From assembly GCA_029938515.1 (NCBI GenBank), contig JAOZUU010000023.1, forward strand, positions 2,164-13,191: DNA of 11,028 nucleotides. The letters are read 5' to 3'. The position numbers and the translations under genes were made by a program. The stretch's first letter is position 1, and each line of letters opens with the position of its first letter. The stretch comes from Desulfobacterales bacterium. Its GTDB lineage: Bacteria; Desulfobacterota; Desulfobacteria; Desulfobacterales; QNYZ01. The notes under the pieces are model-generated. The model did not search any database and had not been told where the DNA came from. It saw nothing but the letters and a program-made list of their open reading frames with translations. Below, piece after piece: positions 1-7,179 of this stretch.

Positions 1-18
1 GGCAAGGAAGAGAATACG

Positions 19-1677
19 GTGGCCGAAGAAAGTCAAAAAAGCAGGGCATCGAAAAAAAAACTCAACTGCTGGGAAGTCACCATGTGCGGCAGGGAGCCGG
101 GGGGAAAAAACGCCAAGCTGGCCGGTGTTTGCCCGGCTGCGGTCGACATTTCATTCGACGGCATTAATTCAGGTACATACGGCGGCAGAATCTGCTGGGC
201 CGTGGCGGGCACTTTTTGCGGAGGATGCACCCAAGGGTCATTCGCCGAGAAACGCGCTTCCTGCCTTGAATGCAATTTTTATGAGATGGTTCAAGAAGAG
301 GAAGGGATGGCGAACCTGCAGACCAAATTTTTACAATTCATCACCCGTGAAGGCCCCAGCCCCTTTATCGACAGGCTGAGTTTTGTACATGTCAAGGCAG
401 GTACCCGCTTTGTTGTGCAGGGTGCAGTCGAACACACGGCGTACATCATTCAGCGCGGTTCGTGCCTGGTGGTGGTTGAGAAAGACGGTGAACTGCATCC
501 GGTGGATCACTACGGGGAAGGAGATATTGTCGGAGGTCTGGGGATACTGACCGGAGAGCCCCGGCGCGCGCACGTCGAGGCGGAGACCGACATGGATCTC
601 TGGGTGATGACCAAGGAACAGTTCGATGAAATTTCCAGCCAGGACCCCGATCTGCTCAACTTTATCACCGAATTGGTGGCAGACCGTCTGGACAGCCGAA
701 GGCCCACGGCCTACCGAACCATCGGCAAATTCATCGCCACGGACATTATCGGCCGCGGCGCCTTCAGTATTGTGTACAAGGGCGAGCACAAAAGCCTGGG
801 CATGCCGGTGGTGATAAAGATGATGCGCCACAACATGGCCCTCTACTCCGATTTTCTGGAAAACTTCCGTAACGAGGCCAAAACCATTGCCGGTCTGAAT
901 CACGACAACATTGTCAAGGTGTATGATTTCGACGAGCGTTACCGCACGCTGTTCATCATCATGGAGCACATACCGGGCGAATCGCTCAAAGACATGATTT
1001 GTCGCCTGAAGTCCCTGCCCCCGCGATTGGCGGTCCATTTTCTGGCCCAGCTATTATCGGCGCTTGAATATGCCCACCAGCGCGGCATCATTCATCGCGA
1101 TGTCAATCCGTCCAACATCATTGTCCGGCCCAGCGACCAGGTGAAGATCCTCGACTTCGGACTTGCCTGTCCCATTGGCACGGAAGATTTTGCCAATACG
1201 GGCACAGCTCACTACATGGCGCCGGAACAGATAAACGGCGAACCTCTGGATCCACGAACCGATATTTATGCGTTGGGGATTACGGCTTATGAAATGGTAA
1301 CCGGCAAGTGCCCTTTCCAGGAAAAGAGTCTCAAAGAACTGCTGGACCTGCATTTAACTTGTGACATCCCTGATCCGGGGCAGATCGTTCCGGAATTACC
1401 GGACAAGCTGCGGGCGTTTATCCGGCAAGCCGGCCGGCGTGATCCAAAACAGCGCTTTCAAGACGCGGGAGAGGCCATGGCGGCACTCCGCCCGCTGTTA
1501 AACCGAACGGGACTATCCCATAGCCAGCTGGAAATCGAAAAAAGAAAGATGTCCACCCTGTTTTTGATTTACAGCGAGCACAACCAACTGGAACTCAACC
1601 AGTTGATGGAGGACTTCACCAGCAAGGCCCTGGAACTGGGCGTCGACGTAAAAATGGCGGACTTCCGGGACCTTTAG
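19..1677 (+). CDS. Soluble Ser/Thr protein kinase with N-terminal cysteine-rich (two-CW) module and cyclic-nucleotide-binding-like domain
   Basis: Predicted cytoplasmic protein kinase of 552 residues with no membrane segment. Residues 16-96 are a cysteine module (Cys 17, 23, 38, 59, 67, 70, 82, 85; paired CW dipeptides at 17-18 and 59-60), of the kind I recall being named 'two-CW domain'. Residues about 117-205 look like a cNMP-binding (CAP_ED) beta roll, but the phosphate-cassette region reads VGGLG...PRRAHVEA, without the usual Glu, so nucleotide binding is uncertain. The kinase domain spans about 238-495: Gly loop GRGAFSIV 245-252, Lys267, helix-C Glu286, HRDVNPSN 359-366, DFG 379-381, APE 401-403. 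The catalytic-loop Lys is Asn363, a variation I recall in other bacterial kinases, so activity is still expected. The C-terminus (505-552) is a short helical-looking tail. The GTG start is chosen because AAGGAAG (4-10) precedes it by 8 bases; the frame is open to the window edge. It is followed 20 bases later by a phosphatase with the same module. Confidence 0.9.
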   Translation: MAEESQKSRASKKKLNCWEVTMCGREPGGKNAKLAGVCPAAVDISFDGINSGTYGGRICWAVAGTFCGGCTQGSFAEKRASCLECNFYEMVQEEEGMANLQTKFLQFITREGPSPFIDRLSFVHVKAGTRFVVQGAVEHTAYIIQRGSCLVVVEKDGELHPVDHYGEGDIVGGLGILTGEPRRAHVEAETDMDLWVMTKEQFDEISSQDPDLLNFITELVADRLDSRRPTAYRTIGKFIATDIIGRGAFSIVYKGEHKSLGMPVVIKMMRHNMALYSDFLENFRNEAKTIAGLNHDNIVKVYDFDERYRTLFIIMEHIPGESLKDMICRLKSLPPRLAVHFLAQLLSALEYAHQRGIIHRDVNPSNIIVRPSDQVKILDFGLACPIGTEDFANTGTAHYMAPEQINGEPLDPRTDIYALGITAYEMVTGKCPFQEKSLKELLDLHLTCDIPDPGQIVPELPDKLRAFIRQAGRRDPKQRFQDAGEAMAALRPLLNRTGLSHSQLEIEKRKMSTLFLIYSEHNQLELNQLMEDFTSKALELGVDVKMADFRDL

Positions 1678-1683
1678 GGCCTC

Positions 1684-1690
1684 GGAAAAG
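1684..1690 (+). promoter_or_regulatory. Ribosome binding site deciding the phosphatase start
   Basis: GGAAAAG lies 7 bases before the ATG at 1698, a normal spacing. It would be only 1 base from the in-frame TTG at 1692, so the ATG is preferred. Confidence 0.6.
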
Positions 1691-1697
1691 ATTGGAA

Positions 1698-2750
1698 ATG
1701 TCGAAAAAAATCAACTGCTGGGAATACATGCAATGCAAAAGAGAACCAGGGGGCGTCTTGGCGGATAAACTGGGTATCTGCCCGGCTGCAGCCCAACATG
1801 CTCTTGACGGCTTCAACCGGGGAAACAACGCCGGCAGGGCCTGCTGGCTGGTGGCAGGGACGTTCTGCAGCCGCCGCATCCAAGGGTCTTTTGCCGAGAA
1901 ACAATCCTCATGCAGGGAGTGCGCGTTTTACAAAAAAATTCATGCCGAAGAAGGAAACACCCATTTAGCCATGGGCCCCTTGAAGATTTTTGCGCATACC
2001 CACATCGGGCGGGTTAACCGTTCCAATGAAGACCGCTACCTTATAAAAAGTATGGCGGACGGCGGTACTTTGCTGGCCATCGCCGACGGCCTGGGTGGAA
2101 ATGTGGCCGGTGACTATGCCGCTGAAATACTGAGGGCCAGGCTGGCCGCTGTCACGAGCATGGCCAGGAATGAAGAACAGATCCAACTGGCGGGACTGGC
2201 CGTTGAAATCGACACGGCCATATGCCGTGAAAGAGATGAAGACCCTTCCCTGGGCGGCGGGATGGGCTCCACGCTGATCGCTGTCCTGTACCGGCATGGG
2301 AAGGCGCACTGGGTACACGTGGGCGACAGCCGTTTGTACCTTTTGAGAAACCGCCGGTTGACCCAGATCACCAAAGACCAGACCCTGGCCCGATTTCTCC
2401 TGGCCGAAGGCGAAATTACGGCAGAAGAAGTCCCGCGGCACTATTCCAGAAATGTCATGGATCAATATGTTGGCTGCGGTTACGCGGAACCGGAAACTGG
2501 CTGTCTTGACGTTTTTGACGGGGATGTACTGGTCCTTGCCACCGATGGTCTTTACAGGCAGATCAGCACGGAAACGATCGTATCCATTCTGAACACGGGC
2601 TTCGGGTTGGAAGAAAGGGCCGCGGCGCTGGTAAATGCCGCCCTTAAAGCCGGCGGAACGGACAATATTACCGTTATGCTGGCCCAAAAACAGCCACCGG
2701 TATCCATCCCAAGGAAACGGATAAAAAATGGACGACATCTCTCAACATAA
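1698..2750 (+). CDS. PP2C-type Ser/Thr phosphatase with N-terminal cysteine-rich (two-CW) module
   Basis: Predicted soluble metal-dependent (Mn/Mg) protein phosphatase, 350 residues, likely removing phosphate from targets of the preceding kinase. Residues 6-86 repeat the kinase's cysteine module without gaps: Cys 7, 13, 28, 49, 57, 72, 75, with CW at 7-8 and 49-50. By my count about 46 of 81 positions are identical. The PP2C domain occupies about 94-331 and keeps the family signatures: NED 110-112, DGLGG 130-134, GST 190-192, GDSR 209-212, TDG 282-284 and GGTDN 319-323. The Asp residues of these motifs are the expected metal ligands, so it should be active. The kinase's eighth cysteine (the second of its CGGC) is absent here. 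The last codons overlap the CBS gene by 23 bases, which points to co-transcription and translational coupling. The closest known parallel is the kinase/phosphatase pairing typical of bacterial Hanks-type systems. Confidence 0.92.
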   Translation: MSKKINCWEYMQCKREPGGVLADKLGICPAAAQHALDGFNRGNNAGRACWLVAGTFCSRRIQGSFAEKQSSCRECAFYKKIHAEEGNTHLAMGPLKIFAHTHIGRVNRSNEDRYLIKSMADGGTLLAIADGLGGNVAGDYAAEILRARLAAVTSMARNEEQIQLAGLAVEIDTAICRERDEDPSLGGGMGSTLIAVLYRHGKAHWVHVGDSRLYLLRNRRLTQITKDQTLARFLLAEGEITAEEVPRHYSRNVMDQYVGCGYAEPETGCLDVFDGDVLVLATDGLYRQISTETIVSILNTGFGLEERAAALVNAALKAGGTDNITVMLAQKQPPVSIPRKRIKNGRHLST

Positions 2751-3366
2751 AGATATATGTTCGCTGAGCCCGCCTGACATTTCAGATGACGACATCCTGG
2801 ACGCCATGAAGGGCATACAGGGATATCTGGACATCACCCCTGGTGATTTTAAGGCCCTGTATCAATCCGCCTATACACATGCCGTCGAGAGGCTGTCGCG
2901 AACTGTTACGGCTCGTCAGGTGATGACCGGCAGGGTCATTTGTGTTCAGGCCGACACTCCCGCAGTGGAGATAGCACGCACCATGGCCAACCACGGCATC
3001 TCGGGAGTTCCCGTGGTTGATCGTGAAAACAGGGTTATCGGCGTCATTTCAGAAAAGGACTTTCTTTTTCACATGGGAAGCAAGGATAAAACCTCGTTTA
3101 TGGAAATTATCGCCCATTGCTTGAGCAATAAGGGATGCGGCGCCATTTCCATGCGCCGGCAGAATGCAGACCACATCATGACATCACCTGCCATAACGGT
3201 GCAAGCGGATATATCGGTTTCATCTATTGCCGGCATCCTGACAGAAAACAGGATCAACCGGGTACCGGTAACTGACAAGGAAGAAAAACTGCTTGGAATT
3301 GTCGCCAGGGCGGATATCGTACAATCATCCTGCATACCGACCATCAAGACAGACGATCGCACATAA
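2728..3366 (+). CDS. Tandem CBS-domain protein
   Basis: A 212-residue soluble protein with an N-terminal extension of about 60 residues and two CBS motifs, about 61-115 (ARQVMTGRVICVQADTP...GVPVVDRENRVIGVISEKD) and about 146-200 (ADHIMTSPAITVQADIS...RVPVTDKEEKLLGIVARAD). CBS pairs usually bind adenine nucleotides and act as energy or ligand sensors on an attached or partner protein. The binding residues cannot be assigned here. AAGGAAACGG (2711-2720) precedes the ATG, which sits inside the end of the phosphatase gene. The next gene is an HPP membrane protein; HPP and CBS domains also occur fused in one polypeptide in other bacteria, so this protein may be the regulatory half of a split HPP-CBS unit. 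It could equally be a target of the kinase. Domain assignment is secure, role is inferred. Confidence 0.88.
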   Translation: MDDISQHKDICSLSPPDISDDDILDAMKGIQGYLDITPGDFKALYQSAYTHAVERLSRTVTARQVMTGRVICVQADTPAVEIARTMANHGISGVPVVDRENRVIGVISEKDFLFHMGSKDKTSFMEIIAHCLSNKGCGAISMRRQNADHIMTSPAITVQADISVSSIAGILTENRINRVPVTDKEEKLLGIVARADIVQSSCIPTIKTDDRT

Positions 3367-3388
3367 GGGAGGCTACAAGCTTAACGAC

Positions 3389-3925
3389 GTGGATTACTTT
3401 AATAAGATGAGAGGGACGACCAAGAGCCCTCCGATGGTGAATCTTTCCGAAATTATCTGGTCCTGGATAGGCGCCTTTGTAGGGATCGCCGCCGTCGCAT
3501 TTTTGCATTACACTATTCTCGCGGAAAGTGATCGGGTCATGATCATCGGTTCTTTCGGCGCTTCGGCTGTACTCATTTACGGTGCTATTAAAAGCCCCCT
3601 GGCGCAACCGCGAAATCTCATGGGGGGACATGTGCTTTCAGCCATCATCGGTGTCAGCGCATACAAACTGCTTCCCGACCACATGTGGCTGGCGTCGTCG
3701 GTTGCCGTCGCCACCGCCATCGCCGTGATGCACGCCACCAAAACCCTGCATCCGCCCGGCGGCGCCACCTCCCTGATTGCGGTCATCGGCAGCGAGAAAA
3801 TACACAACCTGGGGTATCTTTACGTGATCATGCCGGCAGGCCTTGGCGCCCTCACCATGCTTGTGGTCGCGCTTTTAGTAAACAACATCCCAAAAAAACG
3901 CAGCTATCCGGAGTTTTGGGTTTAA
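3389..3925 (+). CDS. HPP-family integral membrane protein
   Basis: About 178 residues with four to five hydrophobic segments (roughly 23-42, 49-68, 79-94, 98-116, 141-165) and the family signature LHPPGGATSLIAVIG at about 120-134. The C-terminus ends in a conserved-looking YPEFW. HPP proteins are inner-membrane proteins; some homologues in cyanobacteria and chloroplasts are linked to nitrite transport, but the substrate here is unknown. The start is uncertain. The frame stays open back into the CBS gene (TTG at 3293), yet family members usually begin near the YF-KM-G...KSPP stretch, so I prefer GTG 3389, with ATG 3407 as the alternative. The strong GGGAGG (3367-3372) is 16 bases before 3389, further than usual. 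The gene lies just after the CBS gene and 39 bases before the molybdoenzyme gene. Confidence 0.85.
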   Translation: MDYFNKMRGTTKSPPMVNLSEIIWSWIGAFVGIAAVAFLHYTILAESDRVMIIGSFGASAVLIYGAIKSPLAQPRNLMGGHVLSAIIGVSAYKLLPDHMWLASSVAVATAIAVMHATKTLHPPGGATSLIAVIGSEKIHNLGYLYVIMPAGLGALTMLVVALLVNNIPKKRSYPEFWV

Positions 3926-3950
3926 TATGACATTCCAATTCGTAAAGGTG

Positions 3951-3957
3951 AAAGGAG
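3951..3957 (+). promoter_or_regulatory. Ribosome binding site of the molybdoenzyme gene
   Basis: AAAGGAG lies 7 bases before the ATG at 3965. The whole 39-base gap between the HPP and molybdoenzyme genes shows no terminator hairpin and no recognisable promoter, so read-through from the upstream genes is plausible. Confidence 0.6.
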
Positions 3958-3964
3958 TATATTT

Positions 3965-6505
3965 ATGGAACTCAACAGACGTTCTTTTATGAAAATGAGC
4001 CTTGCCGCCGGTACCGCCGCTTCTCTGGACATGAAATTTTTCAGTTATGCAGGTGCTGAAGCGGCTTCACAGAAAACAGGGGTAGAGACGGTAACCCGTT
4101 CCACCTGCTCTCCCAACTGTACGGGCGCCTGCGGTTTTAACGTTCATGTCACGGATGATCGCATTACCACCCTTATTCAGAGTGCCGATTACCCGGAAAA
4201 GAGCTATAACCCACGCGGATGCCTTCGCGGACTTTCCATGATGAACCTTGTTTACGGGAAAGATCGGGTCAAGTATCCCCTGATTCGAACGGGTGAAAGG
4301 GGAAGCGGGGAATTCAGGAAAGCAAGCTGGGAAGAGGCCCTTGATTATGCCGCCGAAAAGCTGAAAAACATCATGGAAAAATACGGCCCCGAGGCGGTGG
4401 GTCTTACGGTTCAGGTACCGGGAACCGGTTATGTTCATAAGGGTGCCTTTGTGAGAATGGCCGGTCTGGCCCATTGGAGCATCCACCACGGCTACGACCA
4501 GAACGGTGACCTGCCCATGTTCTGGCCCATGACCTTCGGCGTTCAGACGGAAGAGCTGGAATCTTTGGAATGGCCCAATGCCCGCTATACCATGGTTTTT
4601 GGATCCAATCTTATCCAAACCCGTCTGCCCGATGCCCACCATCTCATAGAGGCCAAAAAAAACGGCAAACTGGTGGTTTTTGATCCCGACTACTGCTCAA
4701 CCGCCGCCAAAGCCGACGAATGGGTACCGCTGAAACCGGATACCGACGCAGCCATGGGCCTGGGCATGGCCAAAGTCATCATTGATCGAAAGTTGTATGA
4801 TGAGAATTTCTTGAAAGATTTTACGGATATGCCCATTCTGGTGCGAAAAGATACCGGCAAGCGGGTCCGTGCAAAAGAGGTCAAAGACCTGGTATCCCAA
4901 GCTGAAAAACGGAAGATACCGGATTATCGAGATCTCTTTGTGATTCACACTGAAAAAGGGTTTGAGATCCTCAATCCCGAACGTCTTGATCCTTCCGGTG
5001 CCGAGCTTGAAGGAGAATATCAAGTGGAACTGGTGGACGGACGTAAAGTCGAAGTGCGTACGGTATTCAGCGAATTCAGGGAGAGTCTGAAGGAATATAC
5101 CCTTGATAAGGTTTCATCCATTACCGAGGCGCCGGCCGAGCAGATAGAAAGAGTGGCCATTGAAGCAGCTACCAATAAGCCCCTTCATATCATATATGGT
5201 GCCAGCAACTACCAGTGGTATAACGGTGACCTCAAGGGCAGAGCCCTTTCCCTTCTTCCGGTTTTAACCGGAAGCATCGGCAAAAGCGGCGGCGGCATAT
5301 CTTCCTATGCCGGCCAATACCGGATTCGGTTTAATCTTAAAGAATGGTGGTTTCCGTCCGGTGGAAAACTGAACTGGGTGCCGTACCTTTATTTTCTGCA
5401 AGGCAAAGGAAAAAGATACCCGAAAAAAGGCATCAAGGCCATGGTGGGTGGCTGGGGAAATCCCTTTGATCAACACAATATGTCCAACCGTCTGAAAGAT
5501 CGAACGACTTCAGGCGATATTGAATTTGTGGCAACCTTCGACTTTTCCATGACCACCTCCTGTCAGTGGTCGGATGTCGTGTTTCCGGCCACTAGCTGGT
5601 ACGAAAATTACGAACTTACCGCCACCATTTTGCATCCCTACCTTCAGCTTCAACAGCCTGCCATCCAGCCGATGTTTGAAAGCAAGACGGCCTTTTGGGT
5701 GGCAAGAGAACTATCCAAACGGTTGAACCCGGAATTTGAAAAATATTTCTTCCCGGAACTGGATACAAATGCAGCCTCCCAAAAGATAATCGAAATACTT
5801 CTTGAGACCGGCGGCTTTGAAACCAAAGGGATTACCCTGGACATGCTGAAAAAAGGGCCGGTTCGTCTCCATTCCACGGTCCCCGATGACCGGCAGATCC
5901 CTTTTTATGATCAAATCCATGAAAGAGTCCCGTTTCCTCCCCAAAGCTATCCCCCGCCGCTGAAGGCCACCGCCAAATTTCTCAAAAGCGGACGAATTGA
6001 ATTCTACAAGGATGAAGATCTTTTTTTGAAAATGGGCGAACAGCTTCCGGTTCATAAAGAAACCTTTGCAGATACCGAATATAAGGTCGATCCTGAAGCC
6101 CGAAAAAAATACAGGCTCAGGTTCGTCACCAAAAACTCTTTATACAGGGTCCATTCGACCCATTCCAACAATGTATGGCTCAACGAACTCCAGGGACACA
6201 AACCCAAGGTTTTTCTGAATGAAGCCGATGCCGGGGAAAGACAAATCAATGCCGGAGATTTTGTTGAAATTTATAATAACCGGGGAAAGACCAAAGCCTA
6301 TGCCGTTATTGATTCCGGCTGTCGCAAGGGCACGGCGATTTTTGAACAAGGATGGTGGGCAAGGTATTTGAAAAATGAGTCATACAATTCACTCACCATG
6401 CCCTGGATCAAACCGCTTCATGAAATCTATTTTGTTCCCGGCATCTGGACACCGACCACGGCCTGGAATGAATGCCTGGTTGACGTAAGGAGGATATCAG
6501 TATGA
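3965..6505 (+). CDS. Tat-exported molybdopterin oxidoreductase catalytic subunit, type II (NarG/EBDH-like) features
   Basis: Catalytic subunit, 846 residues, of a periplasmic membrane-attached molybdoenzyme. The N-terminus carries a twin-arginine signal (NRRSFMKM, residues 4-11) with a weak hydrophobic stretch. The FS0 iron-sulfur motif is Cys48-x3-Cys52-x3-Cys56-x29-Cys86. The segment YDQNGDLP (177-184) followed by FGVQTE, VFGSNLIQTRLPDAH and VVFDPDY matches, from memory, the NarG pattern around its Asp molybdenum ligand, making Asp182 the likely ligand (type II). HPYLQLQQPAIQPMFESKT (557-575) and the C-terminal KPLHEIYFVPG block also resemble NarG, ethylbenzene dehydrogenase and relatives. 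NarG itself is much longer, about 1240 residues. The first FS0 ligand is Cys, not the His of NarG. ATGA overlap with the next gene indicates coupling. The substrate cannot be stated; generic annotation as polysulfide or thiosulfate reductase would be unsupported. Confidence 0.92.
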   Translation: MELNRRSFMKMSLAAGTAASLDMKFFSYAGAEAASQKTGVETVTRSTCSPNCTGACGFNVHVTDDRITTLIQSADYPEKSYNPRGCLRGLSMMNLVYGKDRVKYPLIRTGERGSGEFRKASWEEALDYAAEKLKNIMEKYGPEAVGLTVQVPGTGYVHKGAFVRMAGLAHWSIHHGYDQNGDLPMFWPMTFGVQTEELESLEWPNARYTMVFGSNLIQTRLPDAHHLIEAKKNGKLVVFDPDYCSTAAKADEWVPLKPDTDAAMGLGMAKVIIDRKLYDENFLKDFTDMPILVRKDTGKRVRAKEVKDLVSQAEKRKIPDYRDLFVIHTEKGFEILNPERLDPSGAELEGEYQVELVDGRKVEVRTVFSEFRESLKEYTLDKVSSITEAPAEQIERVAIEAATNKPLHIIYGASNYQWYNGDLKGRALSLLPVLTGSIGKSGGGISSYAGQYRIRFNLKEWWFPSGGKLNWVPYLYFLQGKGKRYPKKGIKAMVGGWGNPFDQHNMSNRLKDRTTSGDIEFVATFDFSMTTSCQWSDVVFPATSWYENYELTATILHPYLQLQQPAIQPMFESKTAFWVARELSKRLNPEFEKYFFPELDTNAASQKIIEILLETGGFETKGITLDMLKKGPVRLHSTVPDDRQIPFYDQIHERVPFPPQSYPPPLKATAKFLKSGRIEFYKDEDLFLKMGEQLPVHKETFADTEYKVDPEARKKYRLRFVTKNSLYRVHSTHSNNVWLNELQGHKPKVFLNEADAGERQINAGDFVEIYNNRGKTKAYAVIDSGCRKGTAIFEQGWWARYLKNESYNSLTMPWIKPLHEIYFVPGIWTPTTAWNECLVDVRRISV
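6487..6493 (+). promoter_or_regulatory. Ribosome binding site of the iron-sulfur subunit gene
   Basis: AAGGAGG, a full consensus site, lies inside the last codons of the molybdoenzyme gene and 8 bases before the ATG at 6502. Confidence 0.65.
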
Positions 6506-7176
6506 TACGAGGAATGGTTATCGACCTTGAGAAATGTATCGGCTGCCGGTCATGTGTGGTGGCCTGCAAACAGCACAACGCCCAGCCGGCAGGCAATTGG
6601 TGGAATCGGGTATTCACCCCTGGAAGCAGTCGTCACCTGTCCCCGCCCGAAAAAGGGAGGGAGTATTTTCTGCCCGTTCACTGCCAGCATTGCCGGAATG
6701 CCCCTTGTGAAAAAGTCTGCCCGGTGGGCGCCACCTACAAACACGATGACGGCACCGTCCTGGTTGACTTTGAAAGGTGTGTCGGCTGCCGTTATTGTAT
6801 GGCGGCCTGTCCGTATGGCGTCCGTCAATTCAACTGGGAAGATCCTAAAAAAGCAATGAAACGATATGAATACCAAAATGAGTATACTTACGGACATCCC
6901 AAAGACTATCGACTCAACGGGAGACTGGTTTACATGCAATCGCGTTTTAAGGGAGTGGTGGAAAAATGCAACTTTTGCGTCCATTACCTTGATCAGGGGC
7001 TGGATCCCGCCTGTGTTCGAGCCTGTCCCGGAAAAGCACGACATGTGGGAGATTTGGATGATCCGGACAGCAATGTATCAAAAATGATCCGGGATAAAAA
7101 CGGTTTTAATCTTTTAGCTGAAAAGGGAACCGAACCCACTGTTTTTTATCTTCCACCCAAGCGGAAGGAGGGTTGA
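6502..7176 (+). CDS. Four-cluster [4Fe-4S] ferredoxin-like electron-transfer subunit (DmsB/PsrB/TtrB type)
   Basis: A 224-residue iron-sulfur subunit that should pass electrons between the molybdenum subunit and the NrfD anchor. It has no signal peptide of its own, consistent with export by hitch-hiking on the Tat signal of its partner. Sixteen cysteines fall in four groups: 12/15/18/22 (CIGCRSCVVAC), 61/64/69/73, 93/96/99/103 (CVGCRYCMAAC) and 156/159/171/175. All positions are Cys, so four [4Fe-4S] clusters are expected. The beta subunits of the NarH/EbdB/DdhB class are longer, about 330 residues or more, and have one cluster modified by a Trp, so this subunit is of the Dms/Psr/Ttr kind. 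ATGA overlap with the upstream gene, and 3 bases before the downstream one. Confidence 0.95.
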   Translation: MIRGMVIDLEKCIGCRSCVVACKQHNAQPAGNWWNRVFTPGSSRHLSPPEKGREYFLPVHCQHCRNAPCEKVCPVGATYKHDDGTVLVDFERCVGCRYCMAACPYGVRQFNWEDPKKAMKRYEYQNEYTYGHPKDYRLNGRLVYMQSRFKGVVEKCNFCVHYLDQGLDPACVRACPGKARHVGDLDDPDSNVSKMIRDKNGFNLLAEKGTEPTVFYLPPKRKEG

Positions 7177-7179
7177 AAA

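Noticed and set aside
331..1038. Long open frame on the minus strand opposite the kinase gene (235 codons)
   Set aside because: It lies wholly antisense to a gene with clear kinase motifs, has no recognisable domain, and reflects codon bias of the real gene.
1081..1130. Kinase as a dead pseudokinase because the catalytic-loop Lys is Asn
   Set aside because: Asp361, Asn366, Lys267, Glu286 and the DFG Asp379 are all present, and other bacterial kinases carry substitutions at this Lys.
1965..2738. Long open frame on the minus strand opposite the phosphatase gene (257 codons)
   Set aside because: Antisense to all the PP2C motifs; no family resemblance in its translation.
3293..3388. Longer HPP protein starting at TTG 3293 inside the CBS gene
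   Set aside because: It would overlap the CBS gene by 74 bases, the extra residues do not look like the family, and no ribosome binding site precedes it. A start at 3389 or 3407 is preferred.
3965..6505. Annotation as polysulfide or thiosulfate reductase chain A (PsrA/PhsA)
   Set aside because: The small subunits fit that operon type, but the catalytic subunit's GDLP region and C-terminal blocks resemble the Asp-ligand type II enzymes, where PsrA-type proteins use Cys. The substrate is left open.
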